The notes below the pieces were generated by a model, which saw only the letters and a list, made by a program, of their open reading frames with translations, did not search any database and was not told where the DNA came from. From positions 1 to 47,793 of the forward strand of contig JAFIFY010000011.1 in the NCBI GenBank assembly GCA_020831765.1: 47,793 nucleotides of DNA. The letters run 5' to 3'. This DNA is from Phycisphaeraceae bacterium (GTDB lineage Bacteria > Planctomycetota > Phycisphaerae > Phycisphaerales > Phycisphaeraceae). Positions 17,213-27,532 of this stretch are shown one piece after another. The translations under genes were made by a program, and so were the position numbers. Position 1 is the first letter of the stretch. Each line of letters starts with the position of its first letter.

Positions 17213-18400
17213 TCACACCTCGGCGGCCTCGGTCGCGGCCTGGCGTTGGGCCTTGCGCCAGACGGCCGGGGTCTGGCCGTGGTGCCGGTTGAAAACGCGG
17301 CTCAGGTGATTGACATCGCGAAAGCCCGATGAGGTGGCGACCTGCGACAGAGGAAGCTCGCTTGAGGCCAGCAGTCGGCTGGCGTGTTCGACGCGGAGTC
17401 GGTGAAGCTCCTGCAGAGGGGTCCTGCCCAGCGCGGCAAAGCAACGCCGCTCGAGGTCACGGCGGGAGATGGGCACGGCCTTGATGACATCGGCCACGCG
17501 AATGCCATCCCGCGCATGCTGACGCATGTAGCGAAGCGCTTCATTGAGCGGAGCATCGGACACGGCGACCGCATCGGTCGAGCCGCGACTGACGATGCCG
17601 GATGGGGGAATCTTGATCCGTCTCTCGGTCAGATTCTCGCCATTGAACATGCGATCCAGCCAGGATGCGGCTTCACGTCCGATGCGTTCACACGGCCATT
17701 CGACGCTCGAAAGCGCCGGGCGGCACATCAGGCACATCCGCTCATAGTTGTCCATGCCGATAATGGCGATCTGCTCGGGCACGGCGATATCCATCTCGCG
17801 GCAGAGTTCGGCCAGGTGGCGCCCGCGCCGATCATGCACGCAGGCGATCCCCACCGGTTTGGGCAGGTCGTGCAACCATTCGGACAGCAACCGCCGAAGC
17901 CGAACCTCATCGCGAAGCTTGTCGGGCGACAGCTTGAGGTCACCGGGAAACGAACGGAATTCCGCGCCGCGGCTCACGGCGGCGTTCCGGCATCCTCTTT
18001 CCCTCAGCATGCTGTACCGATGGCCCAGCGAACTGCCATAGAACGCCAGCGTTTCATAGCTGCGGGCGAGGAAGAACTCGGCGGCCATCTTACCGGCCGC
18101 CTCATCGTCCGGGCCGACCGTTGGAACATCCAGATTGCCGATGACCCGGGCCAGATTCACCACCGGCAGGTGCCGAGCCTTGAGTTTGTCGGCCAGCTCA
18201 TCGTTGGTGATGTGGGCGATCACCCCGTCAAGCTCCGCTGAGTCCAGCGCCGATACCCCTTCGGCCTCGTTGAGCAGATACGGAAAAGTCCAGTCCGTCT
18301 GGTCCTGGGCGTAGGCGAGAATGCCTCGCAGGACTCCTGAGTCATAACCACTGTCACTCAAACCAAATAGCGCGACCTTGCGCATCGATGCCTTTGCCAT
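17213..18400 (-). CDS. XylR-family transcriptional regulator (LacI-like sensor plus AraC HTH)
   Basis: Residues about 5-270 form a periplasmic-binding-protein-like sensor of the LacI/GalR type, with typical phrases LDGVIAHITNDELA, PTVGPDDEAAGKMAAEFFLA and IAIIGMDNYERMC. Residues about 285-390 are an AraC-type DNA-binding domain with two helix-turn-helix units: VADVIKAVPISRRDLERRCF, then PLSQVATSSGFRDVNHLSRV, closing with HGQTPAVWRK. This architecture matches the xylose-responsive XylR group, whose members bind a sugar and switch sugar-utilisation genes. The ligand is unknown here. Two starts are possible, 18400 (GAGG 5 bases upstream) and 18385 (AAAGG 5 bases upstream). Its position beside the heparinase-like gene suggests control of carbohydrate enzymes, and a dyad at 18434-18455 may be its own operator. 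Confidence 0.92.
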   Translation of the reverse strand: MAKASMRKVALFGLSDSGYDSGVLRGILAYAQDQTDWTFPYLLNEAEGVSALDSAELDGVIAHITNDELADKLKARHLPVVNLARVIGNLDVPTVGPDDEAAGKMAAEFFLARSYETLAFYGSSLGHRYSMLRERGCRNAAVSRGAEFRSFPGDLKLSPDKLRDEVRLRRLLSEWLHDLPKPVGIACVHDRRGRHLAELCREMDIAVPEQIAIIGMDNYERMCLMCRPALSSVEWPCERIGREAASWLDRMFNGENLTERRIKIPPSGIVSRGSTDAVAVSDAPLNEALRYMRQHARDGIRVADVIKAVPISRRDLERRCFAALGRTPLQELHRLRVEHASRLLASSELPLSQVATSSGFRDVNHLSRVFNRHHGQTPAVWRKAQRQAATEAAEV

Positions 18401-18433
18401 CGCGGCCTCGAAGAAAATCAGGAGAAAAAAGAG

Positions 18434-18455
18434 ACAAAATCGGGCGACTTTGTCC
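18434..18455. promoter_or_regulatory. Candidate operator for the XylR-type regulator
   Basis: GACAAA (18434-18439) and its reverse complement TTTGTC (18450-18455) are separated by 10 bases, a dyad 34 bases upstream of the regulator's start. Its placement fits autoregulation. Assignment is by position and symmetry only. Confidence 0.4.
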
Positions 18456-18673
18456 CGGCCCAGGGATCGATGCCGATCACCGACCGGACACCAACAGCCT
18501 TCGCTGGGCCGTGTCCATAAAGCTGAACGGTCAAGTGAACAGATTTATGCCGCAAAATCACAGGCACAGACGAATAACCCGACCGAAAGGTCGAGGCGAG
18601 CATCGAGGTGTCCAGGCAGCACCCGGCGAACCGGAAATCCGAGCATCGAACCCGGGGGCGACCCGAAGCGGCC

Positions 18674-19831
18674 CTATTCGGCGTCCTCAGAAAAGATTTC
18701 CGCCCAGGCGGTGAGTTGCTCTTCCCGCCGCGCGTGATCGATGCCGAAGCGGTCGTCGATCGATCGAACGTAACCCCAGTCCTCGCGGTAGTCGATCGCC
18801 CGGAATTGCTTGAACCCGCCCCAGGTTTCGAACTGGTCAACGAGGGCATCGTCCCACGCGTAGGTCGCAAAAGCCTCACGAATCTTCCCCGCCAGATCGG
18901 GCTCGAGGTTGTGGACCCATCCGATCGCCGGGCCGGGGAACCGCGGCGAGCGATCAATAACCCGCAGTTTCCCCTGGCGATAGGCTTCGCTTTTTTCCAG
19001 CACATCGTCGGCGACCGCCGCGACCGTGTACTGTCCGTCGGCCACCCCGGCAATGGATGCGGTATGGCTGTAAGAGAGGACCGGCATGACATCCGGCGGA
19101 TTGAACTTGTTCAGATCGAAACCGTGATCCCGCAGGTGCAGCAGAGGCGCGGTGTAACCGGAATTGGACCCCGGCCGAGTGAGCGTGAATTGCTGCCCCT
19201 TGATGTCCTGAATCGAACGAATCCGACTTTCCTTGCGGACAATGATGGCCATCCGATGTCCGAACTCCCCGTTCTCATCAGCAACCGTGAACGCGGGAAT
19301 GAACCCCAGCCGATTGACCGCGAACGGCACGCTGCCGGTATTCAGGCCGGCGATGTGCAGCTTGCCGTGCTTGATGTCCAGTTCCTGGGCATTCCGATCA
19401 GTGTAAAGCCGGTACTCGACCTCCCGGCCCGTGGTCTTCCTGATCTGGGCCATCAGGCCGCCGAACGCCTCACGCCATGCTTCAGCCCGCGCCAATCGCT
19501 CCTGCTCGCTGAGTCTGGGATCCTCTTCAGGAATGTAGGCGAACGTCAGGACCGGCGGATTGATCCATTGTTCCGCCTGCTCGGGTGCATCCGCCAGCAG
19601 ATTGCCTGAGCGGTCGGCAAAACGCGGAGCAAGACGGTTCGCAACCGGCGGACGAATGCCCAGCGTTCGTTCCATGCGGTCTCCACCCGCGATCGATTCA
19701 GGCAGTACCCTGGACAGCAGCCCGGGCGCGAACATGAGGATCAATCCTCCCACCACGATGACGGGAAGGATCACACCCAGGACCCGGAGGATCGAGAACT
19801 TGACCGGTTTCTTCTGATTCGGTGTTGACAT
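18674..19831 (-). CDS. PhnD-like phosphate/phosphonate-type substrate-binding protein, membrane-anchored
   Basis: The ATG at 19831 is chosen because AGGAG is 5 bases upstream; upstream in-frame codons lack a site. The 385-aa protein starts with a short cytosolic stretch and a single membrane helix (residues about 15-36), which probably anchors it in the inner membrane. It then has the two-lobed type II binding fold of the PhnD/phosphite family: LTFAYIPEED, the linker ELDIKHGKLHIAGLNTGSVP, IRSIQDIKGQQFTLTRPGSN with SGYTAPLLHLRDHG, and GVADGQYTVAAVADDVLEK. Family members bind phosphonate, phosphite or phosphate for an ABC importer. No phnC/phnE permease or ATPase gene is next to it, so it may instead be a sensor or serve a distant transporter. 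Ligand unknown. Confidence 0.85.
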   Translation of the reverse strand: MSTPNQKKPVKFSILRVLGVILPVIVVGGLILMFAPGLLSRVLPESIAGGDRMERTLGIRPPVANRLAPRFADRSGNLLADAPEQAEQWINPPVLTFAYIPEEDPRLSEQERLARAEAWREAFGGLMAQIRKTTGREVEYRLYTDRNAQELDIKHGKLHIAGLNTGSVPFAVNRLGFIPAFTVADENGEFGHRMAIIVRKESRIRSIQDIKGQQFTLTRPGSNSGYTAPLLHLRDHGFDLNKFNPPDVMPVLSYSHTASIAGVADGQYTVAAVADDVLEKSEAYRQGKLRVIDRSPRFPGPAIGWVHNLEPDLAGKIREAFATYAWDDALVDQFETWGGFKQFRAIDYREDWGYVRSIDDRFGIDHARREEQLTAWAEIFSEDAE

Positions 19832-21432
<1,601 letters not shown>

Positions 21433-21463
21433 TCGAGCTGAACGGAAATGCTTGCTTCCCCCA

Positions 21464-21509
21464 GGGGATGGTCGTCAATAAGCGGCCATCCCCTTTATCA
21501 TTGATGGCC
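21464..21509. terminator. Nested terminator hairpins after gap
   Basis: GGGGATGG (21464-21471) pairs with CCATCCCC (21486-21493), followed by TTTAT, as expected for termination of gap. An overlapping alternative, GGCCATC (21484-21490) with GATGGCC (21503-21509), could serve the convergent leftward gene. The two stems share bases and exclude each other. Confidence 0.75.
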
Positions 21510-21518
21510 GGACCGGAA

Positions 21519-23729
21519 TCAGCGTATCGTCTTGAGCAATTCGCCAAGGGCGTTGTTGGGCCGGGCAACCGACCGCGCGGCCTGGTGCGGCGTCATTGGT
21601 TCGGCATCGTCATCGTCATCCTCGCCGAGCGCATCCTCCACGGGAAGAATGGGCACTTCGTCGAGCTCCACGGCCTCGCCGCCGAGCCCTTCCAGGAGCA
21701 CACACAGCGCGACCAGCGTTCCATAAAGGTCGTGATCGCCGCGCCGGGATGCCGAGTTCATCTCATTGTTGTGCTCGCGAAAATGATCGAAGTCTTCAGC
21801 GTCTGTCCGCCCCTGGGCGCGGCGTTGCGCAAGGCTGACGGCACGTTCATGCAACAGCAACGCCACCTCGGAGGTCGTCATGCCCATCCCCATGCTTCGC
21901 GGCGCGGTCCACTGCCCGTTCTCCGACTGTGTGACCAGCAGCCGGTAGGCAAGCTGGCGGTAGAGCCCCTCATGGCGAGTCTTCTGGGAATCTTCCCCGG
22001 GAAGCGGCCGGAAGAATGAAGCAACGCCCTCGAGCATTCGGTAAGGATACGGTCCCAGGCCGTAAGGCAGGTCTTCAATCGCCGTATCCGGTTGTCTTCG
22101 GGCCGGCTGTGGAAACTGGGGCACGCCACGCGTCGGGGCGATCTGGTTCAGTGGAGTGGTTCTCCCGGCCAGCGTCGACGGCCAATCACGACGATGTAGC
22201 GGCTCATCCAGCAAGCGATCGATCGCCGCGACCGCGCGTTCATCGCCGCGCTCGAATGGCCGCTGATGACGTGCCGCGGTCTGGGGTGCGGCCCGCATCA
22301 GGGCCGCGATCGCCGCCGCGCCCTTCAATGTGCTCTCGAGCGTTTCATCATTCAACAGCCTCGGAAGCGGCCCCTGCAGAGGTCTGAACAACTCGGATCG
22401 GGCTTGTTGAAATGTCTGATTCAGGGTCAGAAGGTTGTGCTCATCCCAGCCCCCATTGCGCAACTGGGTGCGGATCAATGCCGCAACGCCGTTGGCGATC
22501 GCACGATCAACCGATTCCGGCGCCGCTGTCGGCCGCCGGTTCACCGGGGTCCGCCGGGTCTGCCGCGGCAGCTTGCCGTTGATCTGTGCCTCTTCCAACG
22601 CGAACGCCGCGATGGACGTGGCTTCGACATCGGCCAGGGCGCGGTTGAAGATGTAGTAGCTCAGGCCGGTGAATCGCCGCTCTTCGATCTGCATGGCCCG
22701 GGTCGCCCGCTCAAGCCGAACCGCGTGCGTGGCCACATCGGCCATGGCGACATCGATCTCGCGCTTCAGTCGTTCCACCTGCCGCTGCTCATCACGAAGC
22801 CTCGCCCGTTCGCGATGTGCATCCTCCGGCAGCCTTTCCAGTTGGGACTCGAGTTGCCTGAGTTGACCGATCACCCGGTAATCCATGTCCAGCAGAAGGG
22901 TGAAGAGCGGATAGTGAATCGACACCGGCCCCCACATGCCCAGCGCAGGCCCCCGATCGCGAATCTGCCCATCCACCAGCTTGCCGACCATCCGGGTGAT
23001 CAACTCATCATGGGTCGAATCGCCGAACCGTGAGTAGCCGGCCACCAGCCACGCCAGGTCCCAGGTATGGTCGGGCAGCCCGTAGTCGTTGAGAAGCGCG
23101 GCCAGTTCGCGGGCATGGTGCCGGGTGTAGTCCTCATCCTGAAGCCCGGCCTTGCTCAGCACATAGAGGGCCATGCCGTTGAGGCCGAAGAAGCCACGCG
23201 GATACATAATGATGCCTTCGGGATCCCAGATCGGGCGGGTGATCCGCCGGACAATGTCTCCCTCCGGGTCGCGCACCCGCCGCGTCTGCTGGCTGATCCC
23301 CACCTGACGGCGGGCGATTTCCACACGCACCGTTCGATAACCGGTGATCGATCCATACTCATCACGCTGCGGCACGAGGCGCTCGGCGTATTCCCGCTCG
23401 TATCGGGGAACATTCACCGTGATCTCCCTGTAACGCCGCTCACCGACCACTTCGGTTCCGATCCGGCTCCGCTGGCTGCGCGGCGGGAAGATCAGGTCGG
23501 TGTCATTGCCCGGCGCCTGCTGACGTGCGACCAGCGAGCCGATGCCGTTGGCCACCGCCTCGGCAATCGCCTTCTGAAGCAATTCCGGATCGATCTGATC
23601 AACCGCCGGACGCACCGGCGGCTCGGCGGCCGACGCTCGAATCGAGGCCGGGCCAATGACGTGCCCCAAAAGCACCACGGCTGAGCATAAAACGGTCATC
23701 AGGGTTCGGGTATGCATCATCGTGAACAT
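21519..23729 (-). CDS. Large secreted protein with coiled coil and alpha-toroid-like repeats, unknown function
   Basis: The 736-aa protein starts at an ATG with AGGAA upstream and has a signal peptide (MTVLCSAVVLLGHVIGPASI, then RASA-AEPP). I do not recognise a named family. Residues about 50-70 and 415-430 repeat the phrase type AIANGVAALI..Q...GGWD, and MALYVLSKAGLQDED and the LLVTQSENGQWTAPRSMGM block near residue 620 resemble the repeats of prenyltransferase/squalene-cyclase-type alpha/alpha toroids. This matches the planctomycete group of such secreted proteins. Residues about 285-353 form a long, highly charged coiled coil. The C-terminus has an acidic run (EDDDDDAE). No catalytic motif is evident, so a structural or binding role in the envelope is possible. 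It converges on gap and is divergent from dnaE2. Confidence 0.75.
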   Translation of the reverse strand: MFTMMHTRTLMTVLCSAVVLLGHVIGPASIRASAAEPPVRPAVDQIDPELLQKAIAEAVANGIGSLVARQQAPGNDTDLIFPPRSQRSRIGTEVVGERRYREITVNVPRYEREYAERLVPQRDEYGSITGYRTVRVEIARRQVGISQQTRRVRDPEGDIVRRITRPIWDPEGIIMYPRGFFGLNGMALYVLSKAGLQDEDYTRHHARELAALLNDYGLPDHTWDLAWLVAGYSRFGDSTHDELITRMVGKLVDGQIRDRGPALGMWGPVSIHYPLFTLLLDMDYRVIGQLRQLESQLERLPEDAHRERARLRDEQRQVERLKREIDVAMADVATHAVRLERATRAMQIEERRFTGLSYYIFNRALADVEATSIAAFALEEAQINGKLPRQTRRTPVNRRPTAAPESVDRAIANGVAALIRTQLRNGGWDEHNLLTLNQTFQQARSELFRPLQGPLPRLLNDETLESTLKGAAAIAALMRAAPQTAARHQRPFERGDERAVAAIDRLLDEPLHRRDWPSTLAGRTTPLNQIAPTRGVPQFPQPARRQPDTAIEDLPYGLGPYPYRMLEGVASFFRPLPGEDSQKTRHEGLYRQLAYRLLVTQSENGQWTAPRSMGMGMTTSEVALLLHERAVSLAQRRAQGRTDAEDFDHFREHNNEMNSASRRGDHDLYGTLVALCVLLEGLGGEAVELDEVPILPVEDALGEDDDDDAEPMTPHQAARSVARPNNALGELLKTIR

Positions 23730-23909
23730 GGCATTTCCTCTTGATCGCCGGCAACCGGGGAATCTTCAGTTGCGACATCCGCTAAGGATATTCATCTCTG
23801 TCAGGTACTTCCATCGGTTTAACCTCCCCCGGCCACCCCGCCGCATGAAACCCGACCCACATCCGGCTATGATCACAGATGCCTAACAAAACACGAACAA
23901 CATTCCGCC

Positions 23910-26900
23910 ATGGTTCCGAAATACCCGATCAACGCCGCCCCGCACCCTTCACCCTTGCCGTCCCCGCCGGAGGGCTCCGGCATCCCATCGCCCGTCGGCT
24001 TCTGCCGCGCTGCGGTCAGGCCGTATGCCGAGTTGGGCATCATCAGCAATTTCTCTTTTCTCACCGGTGCCAGCCACCCCCATGAACTGGTCGAGCAGGC
24101 CGCGAATCTGGGTCTGGAGGCGATCGGGCTGGCCGACATCAACACACTGGCCGGGATTGTCCGCGGGCATGTCGCGGCGAAGGAGGCCGGCTTTCCCCTC
24201 CGGGTGGGCAGCCGCCTGCGCATCGATCTGACGCCGCCCGGAGACGATCAGCGCCGCCGACATGCCCGAAGCAGCCGGACCGCCCCACCGACCGTTTCCG
24301 CGGCCGCCGAGGACCTGACCCGGCTTTCCGATCCCGCCGCCGGGTTCAATGCGCCATGGGTCGGCACAACGCCCGGCCGTCGGCCCAGCGGCATCACGGA
24401 CCAGCCCGCCGATCCCGCCCATGTGCTGGAACTTCTGGTCTATCCGACTTCGATCGAGGGATACACGCGTCTATCCCGGTTGCTCACACTGGGCCGACGC
24501 AACGCACCCAAGGGGTTCTGCGAGCTGCGCCTGGTTCATCTTCTGGCCACCGATGCGCGGGACTGGCAGGTGGTGATTCTTCCGCCGCGCAAGAACTGGG
24601 GCCAATCCTGGATCGCCGCGGTGCGAAGCATGCAGGACACCTGGCCACAGGCCCGGGCGGTCACGCAACTGGGCTTGATCGGATCCGAACACAACGGTGC
24701 CCGCCCCACCGGCGGGGACTCGAACCTTTCGCTGGCCGTGTGCGCAGCGCTCGATGGCCGCGATCAAGAGCATCTGGCCCGTGTATTGGCCCTTGGACGC
24801 GATCTTGGCATCCCCCTGCTGGCCATCCAGGATGTTCAGTACCATCATCCTTCACGTCGGGCGCTGCATGATGTGCTCTGCTGCATCCGCCATAACCGCA
24901 CCCTTGATGAAGCGGGCCGGCGACTTTCCCCCCACGGCAACCATCATCTTCAGAGTCCGGCCCGGATCGCATCGCTTTTCGGCTTCATGCCCCGGGCCAT
25001 CGACCGCTCGATCGACATCGCCCGGAAAACCGCCGGCTTCAACCTGGACCAGCTCCGCTACGAATATCCCGAGGAAACCTGCCCCGACGGCAGCACGCCG
25101 ATCGCGCATCTGGCCGAGCTGACCCGTCAAGGCGCGCGGGAGCGATATCCCCGAGGTGTGCCCGAGCGCATCACGCGGCAGATCGACCATGAGATGAAGC
25201 TGATCGATGCGCTCGACTATGCCCCCTATTTCCTGACGGTTTACGACATCGTGCGTTTTGCCCGCGGCCGGGGCATTCTCTGTCAGGGGCGTGGCGCGGC
25301 GGCCAACTCGGCCGTCTGCTTCTGCCTGGGCATCACCAGCGTCGATCCGGACCGGATCAACCTGCTGTTCGAACGCTTCATCAGCCAGGAGCGCAACGAG
25401 CCGCCGGATATCGATGTGGATTTCGAGCATGAACGCCGCGAGGAGGTGATCCAGTACATCTATCGCCGCTTCGGCCGCCATCGCTCGGCATTGACGGCCG
25501 TGGTCACCCGCTTCCGAACCCGCAGCGCCATTCGCCAGGTCGGCAAGGCGATGGGCCTGAACCTGGACCTGGTCGATCGCATGGCCCGGAACATCGGTCA
25601 TCACGATCTGGATCAGGACATCGAAACCCGATTGCGGGAAACGGGCGTCGATCCCCGGTCGGGGCTTGTTCGGCTGATGCTCGAGCATGTACGGCGGATT
25701 CACGATTTTCCACGCCATCTTTCGCAGCATGTCGGCGGCTTTGTCATCACCCGGCGACCGTTGTGCGACCTGGTCCCGATCCAGAACGCCACCATGGCCG
25801 ATCGAACGGTCATCGAATGGGACAAGGATGATGTGGATGCGATGGGCATGCTCAAGATCGATGTGCTGGCCCTGGGCATGCTCAGTTGTGTACGAAAGAG
25901 CCTGGACATGATCACTCAACTGGAAGCGCCCCGGCCGGCGCTGGACCTGGCGGGCATTCCCGCCGAAGACCCGACGGTCTATGACATGATCTGCCGCGCC
26001 GATACGGTCGGTGTATTCCAGATCGAATCACGGGCCCAGATGTCGATGCTGCCTCGTCTCAAGCCCCGGAACTTCTATGACCTGGTCATCGAGGTGGCGA
26101 TTGTGCGCCCGGGGCCGATACACGGCAGGATGGTGCATCCTTACCTTCGGCGACGGCGCGGCGAGGAGCCGGTGACCTATCCGGATGAACGTGTGCGGGA
26201 AGTGCTGGGCCGGACGCTCGGGGTGCCGCTGTTTCAGGAGCAGGTGATGACGCTGGCCGTGGCCGCGGCGGGGTTCACACCGGGCGAAGCCGACAACCTT
26301 CGCCGCGCCATCGCGGCATGGAAAGGCAAGGGTAAGGTGATTCTGCGATTCGGTCAGCGCATCATCGAAGGCATGGTCGCGCGGGGCTATGACCAACCCT
26401 ACGCCCAGCGGGTGTTCGAGCAGATCAAGGGGTTTGGTGAATACGGCTTTCCCGAATCCCACGCCGCCAGCTTCGCCCTGATCGTTTATGCCTCGGCATG
26501 GATCAAGTGCCACTATCCGGCCGTGTTCGCCGCATCACTGATCAACAGCCAGCCGATGGGCTTTTATGCCCCGGCCCAGATCATCGCCGATGCGCAACGC
26601 CACGGCGTTGAGGTTCGCCCTGTCGATCTCAACTTCAGCCGTTGGGACTGCACCCTGGAGCCGATCGACCCGGCCGACCGCCCGGATCGCCTCGCGCAGC
26701 CGCCCAGACGCACGGCCATGCGTCTGGGCTTCCGGCTGGTGCGCGGCCTGAGCCTTGATCAGGCCATGCGCCTCGATCATCCCGAACAGGGAAGCTGGAA
26801 GACGCTGGAACAGGTCCGCCGCGCAACGGGCCTGGGAACCGGGGCACTGCGCAACCTGGCCCGGGCCGATGCCATGCAATCGCTCGGGCTCAACCGGCAG

Positions 26901-27458
26901 GAGGCATTGTGGGCCGTTGCCGAATTGTCCGACGATGCCCTGCCGATCCTCGAAGCGACCGCCGACGACACCCGGGAATCCCCGGCGGGGACGATGCATG
27001 CGATCCCGGAAGATGCCCTTCCCCACATGCCGGCATGGCGTCAGGTCATGATCGACTACGAGCGAACCGGCTTTTCCCTCAAAGCGCATCCGGTCAGCTT
27101 CCTGCGCGACTGGATGAATCAGCATCGCATCACGGCCAATCGCTTCCTGGCCGATCCGGCCGCCTGCCCCCACAAGAGCCCCATTCATGTGGCCGGACTG
27201 GTGCTCATGCGGCAGAAACCGAGCACGGCCAAGGGCATTCTGTTCATGACCCTGGAAGATGAAACCGGCATCGCCAACCTCATCATCCGGCCGGATGTGT
27301 ACAAGCGCTGTCGCGCGGCGGCGCGGCATAGTGTGCTGGCTCTGGCACGGGGACGCATCGAACGGCAAGGCCCGGTCGTCCATGTGCTCGTTCAATCCAT
27401 TGAAGACCTCGGCCGGCGACTGCCGACGCCCGCAGCGCCCAGCCGAGATTTCCGTTGA
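23910..27458 (+). CDS. dnaE2: Error-prone DNA polymerase DnaE2 (ImuC-type C-family alpha subunit)
   Basis: DnaE2 copies past DNA damage and makes mutations during the SOS response, normally with the ImuA/ImuB accessory proteins. The catalytic aspartates lie in PDIDVDF (residues 499-505), preceded by the family blocks LDYAPYFLTVYDIVRFARG and GILCQGRGAAANSAVCF. The helix-hairpin-helix and OB-fold C-terminus is present (VAGLVLMRQKPSTAKGILFM). The N-terminal PHP domain is degenerate: the first metal motif reads ELGIISNFSFL instead of an HxH form, which is known in DnaE2, so proofreading by it is unlikely. At 1182 aa it is about 100 residues longer than usual, from a low-complexity insert at about 108-168 and a Pro-rich start. 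ATG 23910 has no clear ribosome site. No imuA, imuB or lexA gene is nearby, and I see no LexA box. Confidence 0.95.
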   Translation: MVPKYPINAAPHPSPLPSPPEGSGIPSPVGFCRAAVRPYAELGIISNFSFLTGASHPHELVEQAANLGLEAIGLADINTLAGIVRGHVAAKEAGFPLRVGSRLRIDLTPPGDDQRRRHARSSRTAPPTVSAAAEDLTRLSDPAAGFNAPWVGTTPGRRPSGITDQPADPAHVLELLVYPTSIEGYTRLSRLLTLGRRNAPKGFCELRLVHLLATDARDWQVVILPPRKNWGQSWIAAVRSMQDTWPQARAVTQLGLIGSEHNGARPTGGDSNLSLAVCAALDGRDQEHLARVLALGRDLGIPLLAIQDVQYHHPSRRALHDVLCCIRHNRTLDEAGRRLSPHGNHHLQSPARIASLFGFMPRAIDRSIDIARKTAGFNLDQLRYEYPEETCPDGSTPIAHLAELTRQGARERYPRGVPERITRQIDHEMKLIDALDYAPYFLTVYDIVRFARGRGILCQGRGAAANSAVCFCLGITSVDPDRINLLFERFISQERNEPPDIDVDFEHERREEVIQYIYRRFGRHRSALTAVVTRFRTRSAIRQVGKAMGLNLDLVDRMARNIGHHDLDQDIETRLRETGVDPRSGLVRLMLEHVRRIHDFPRHLSQHVGGFVITRRPLCDLVPIQNATMADRTVIEWDKDDVDAMGMLKIDVLALGMLSCVRKSLDMITQLEAPRPALDLAGIPAEDPTVYDMICRADTVGVFQIESRAQMSMLPRLKPRNFYDLVIEVAIVRPGPIHGRMVHPYLRRRRGEEPVTYPDERVREVLGRTLGVPLFQEQVMTLAVAAAGFTPGEADNLRRAIAAWKGKGKVILRFGQRIIEGMVARGYDQPYAQRVFEQIKGFGEYGFPESHAASFALIVYASAWIKCHYPAVFAASLINSQPMGFYAPAQIIADAQRHGVEVRPVDLNFSRWDCTLEPIDPADRPDRLAQPPRRTAMRLGFRLVRGLSLDQAMRLDHPEQGSWKTLEQVRRATGLGTGALRNLARADAMQSLGLNRQEALWAVAELSDDALPILEATADDTRESPAGTMHAIPEDALPHMPAWRQVMIDYERTGFSLKAHPVSFLRDWMNQHRITANRFLADPAACPHKSPIHVAGLVLMRQKPSTAKGILFMTLEDETGIANLIIRPDVYKRCRAAARHSVLALARGRIERQGPVVHVLVQSIEDLGRRLPTPAAPSRDFR

Positions 27459-27532
27459 CACGCTCCCCGAGCACCCATCACCGCTTGCAGGCCCCCCACG
27501 GCCGGCTCGCTTCATGACAGGCAGCCCATTCA

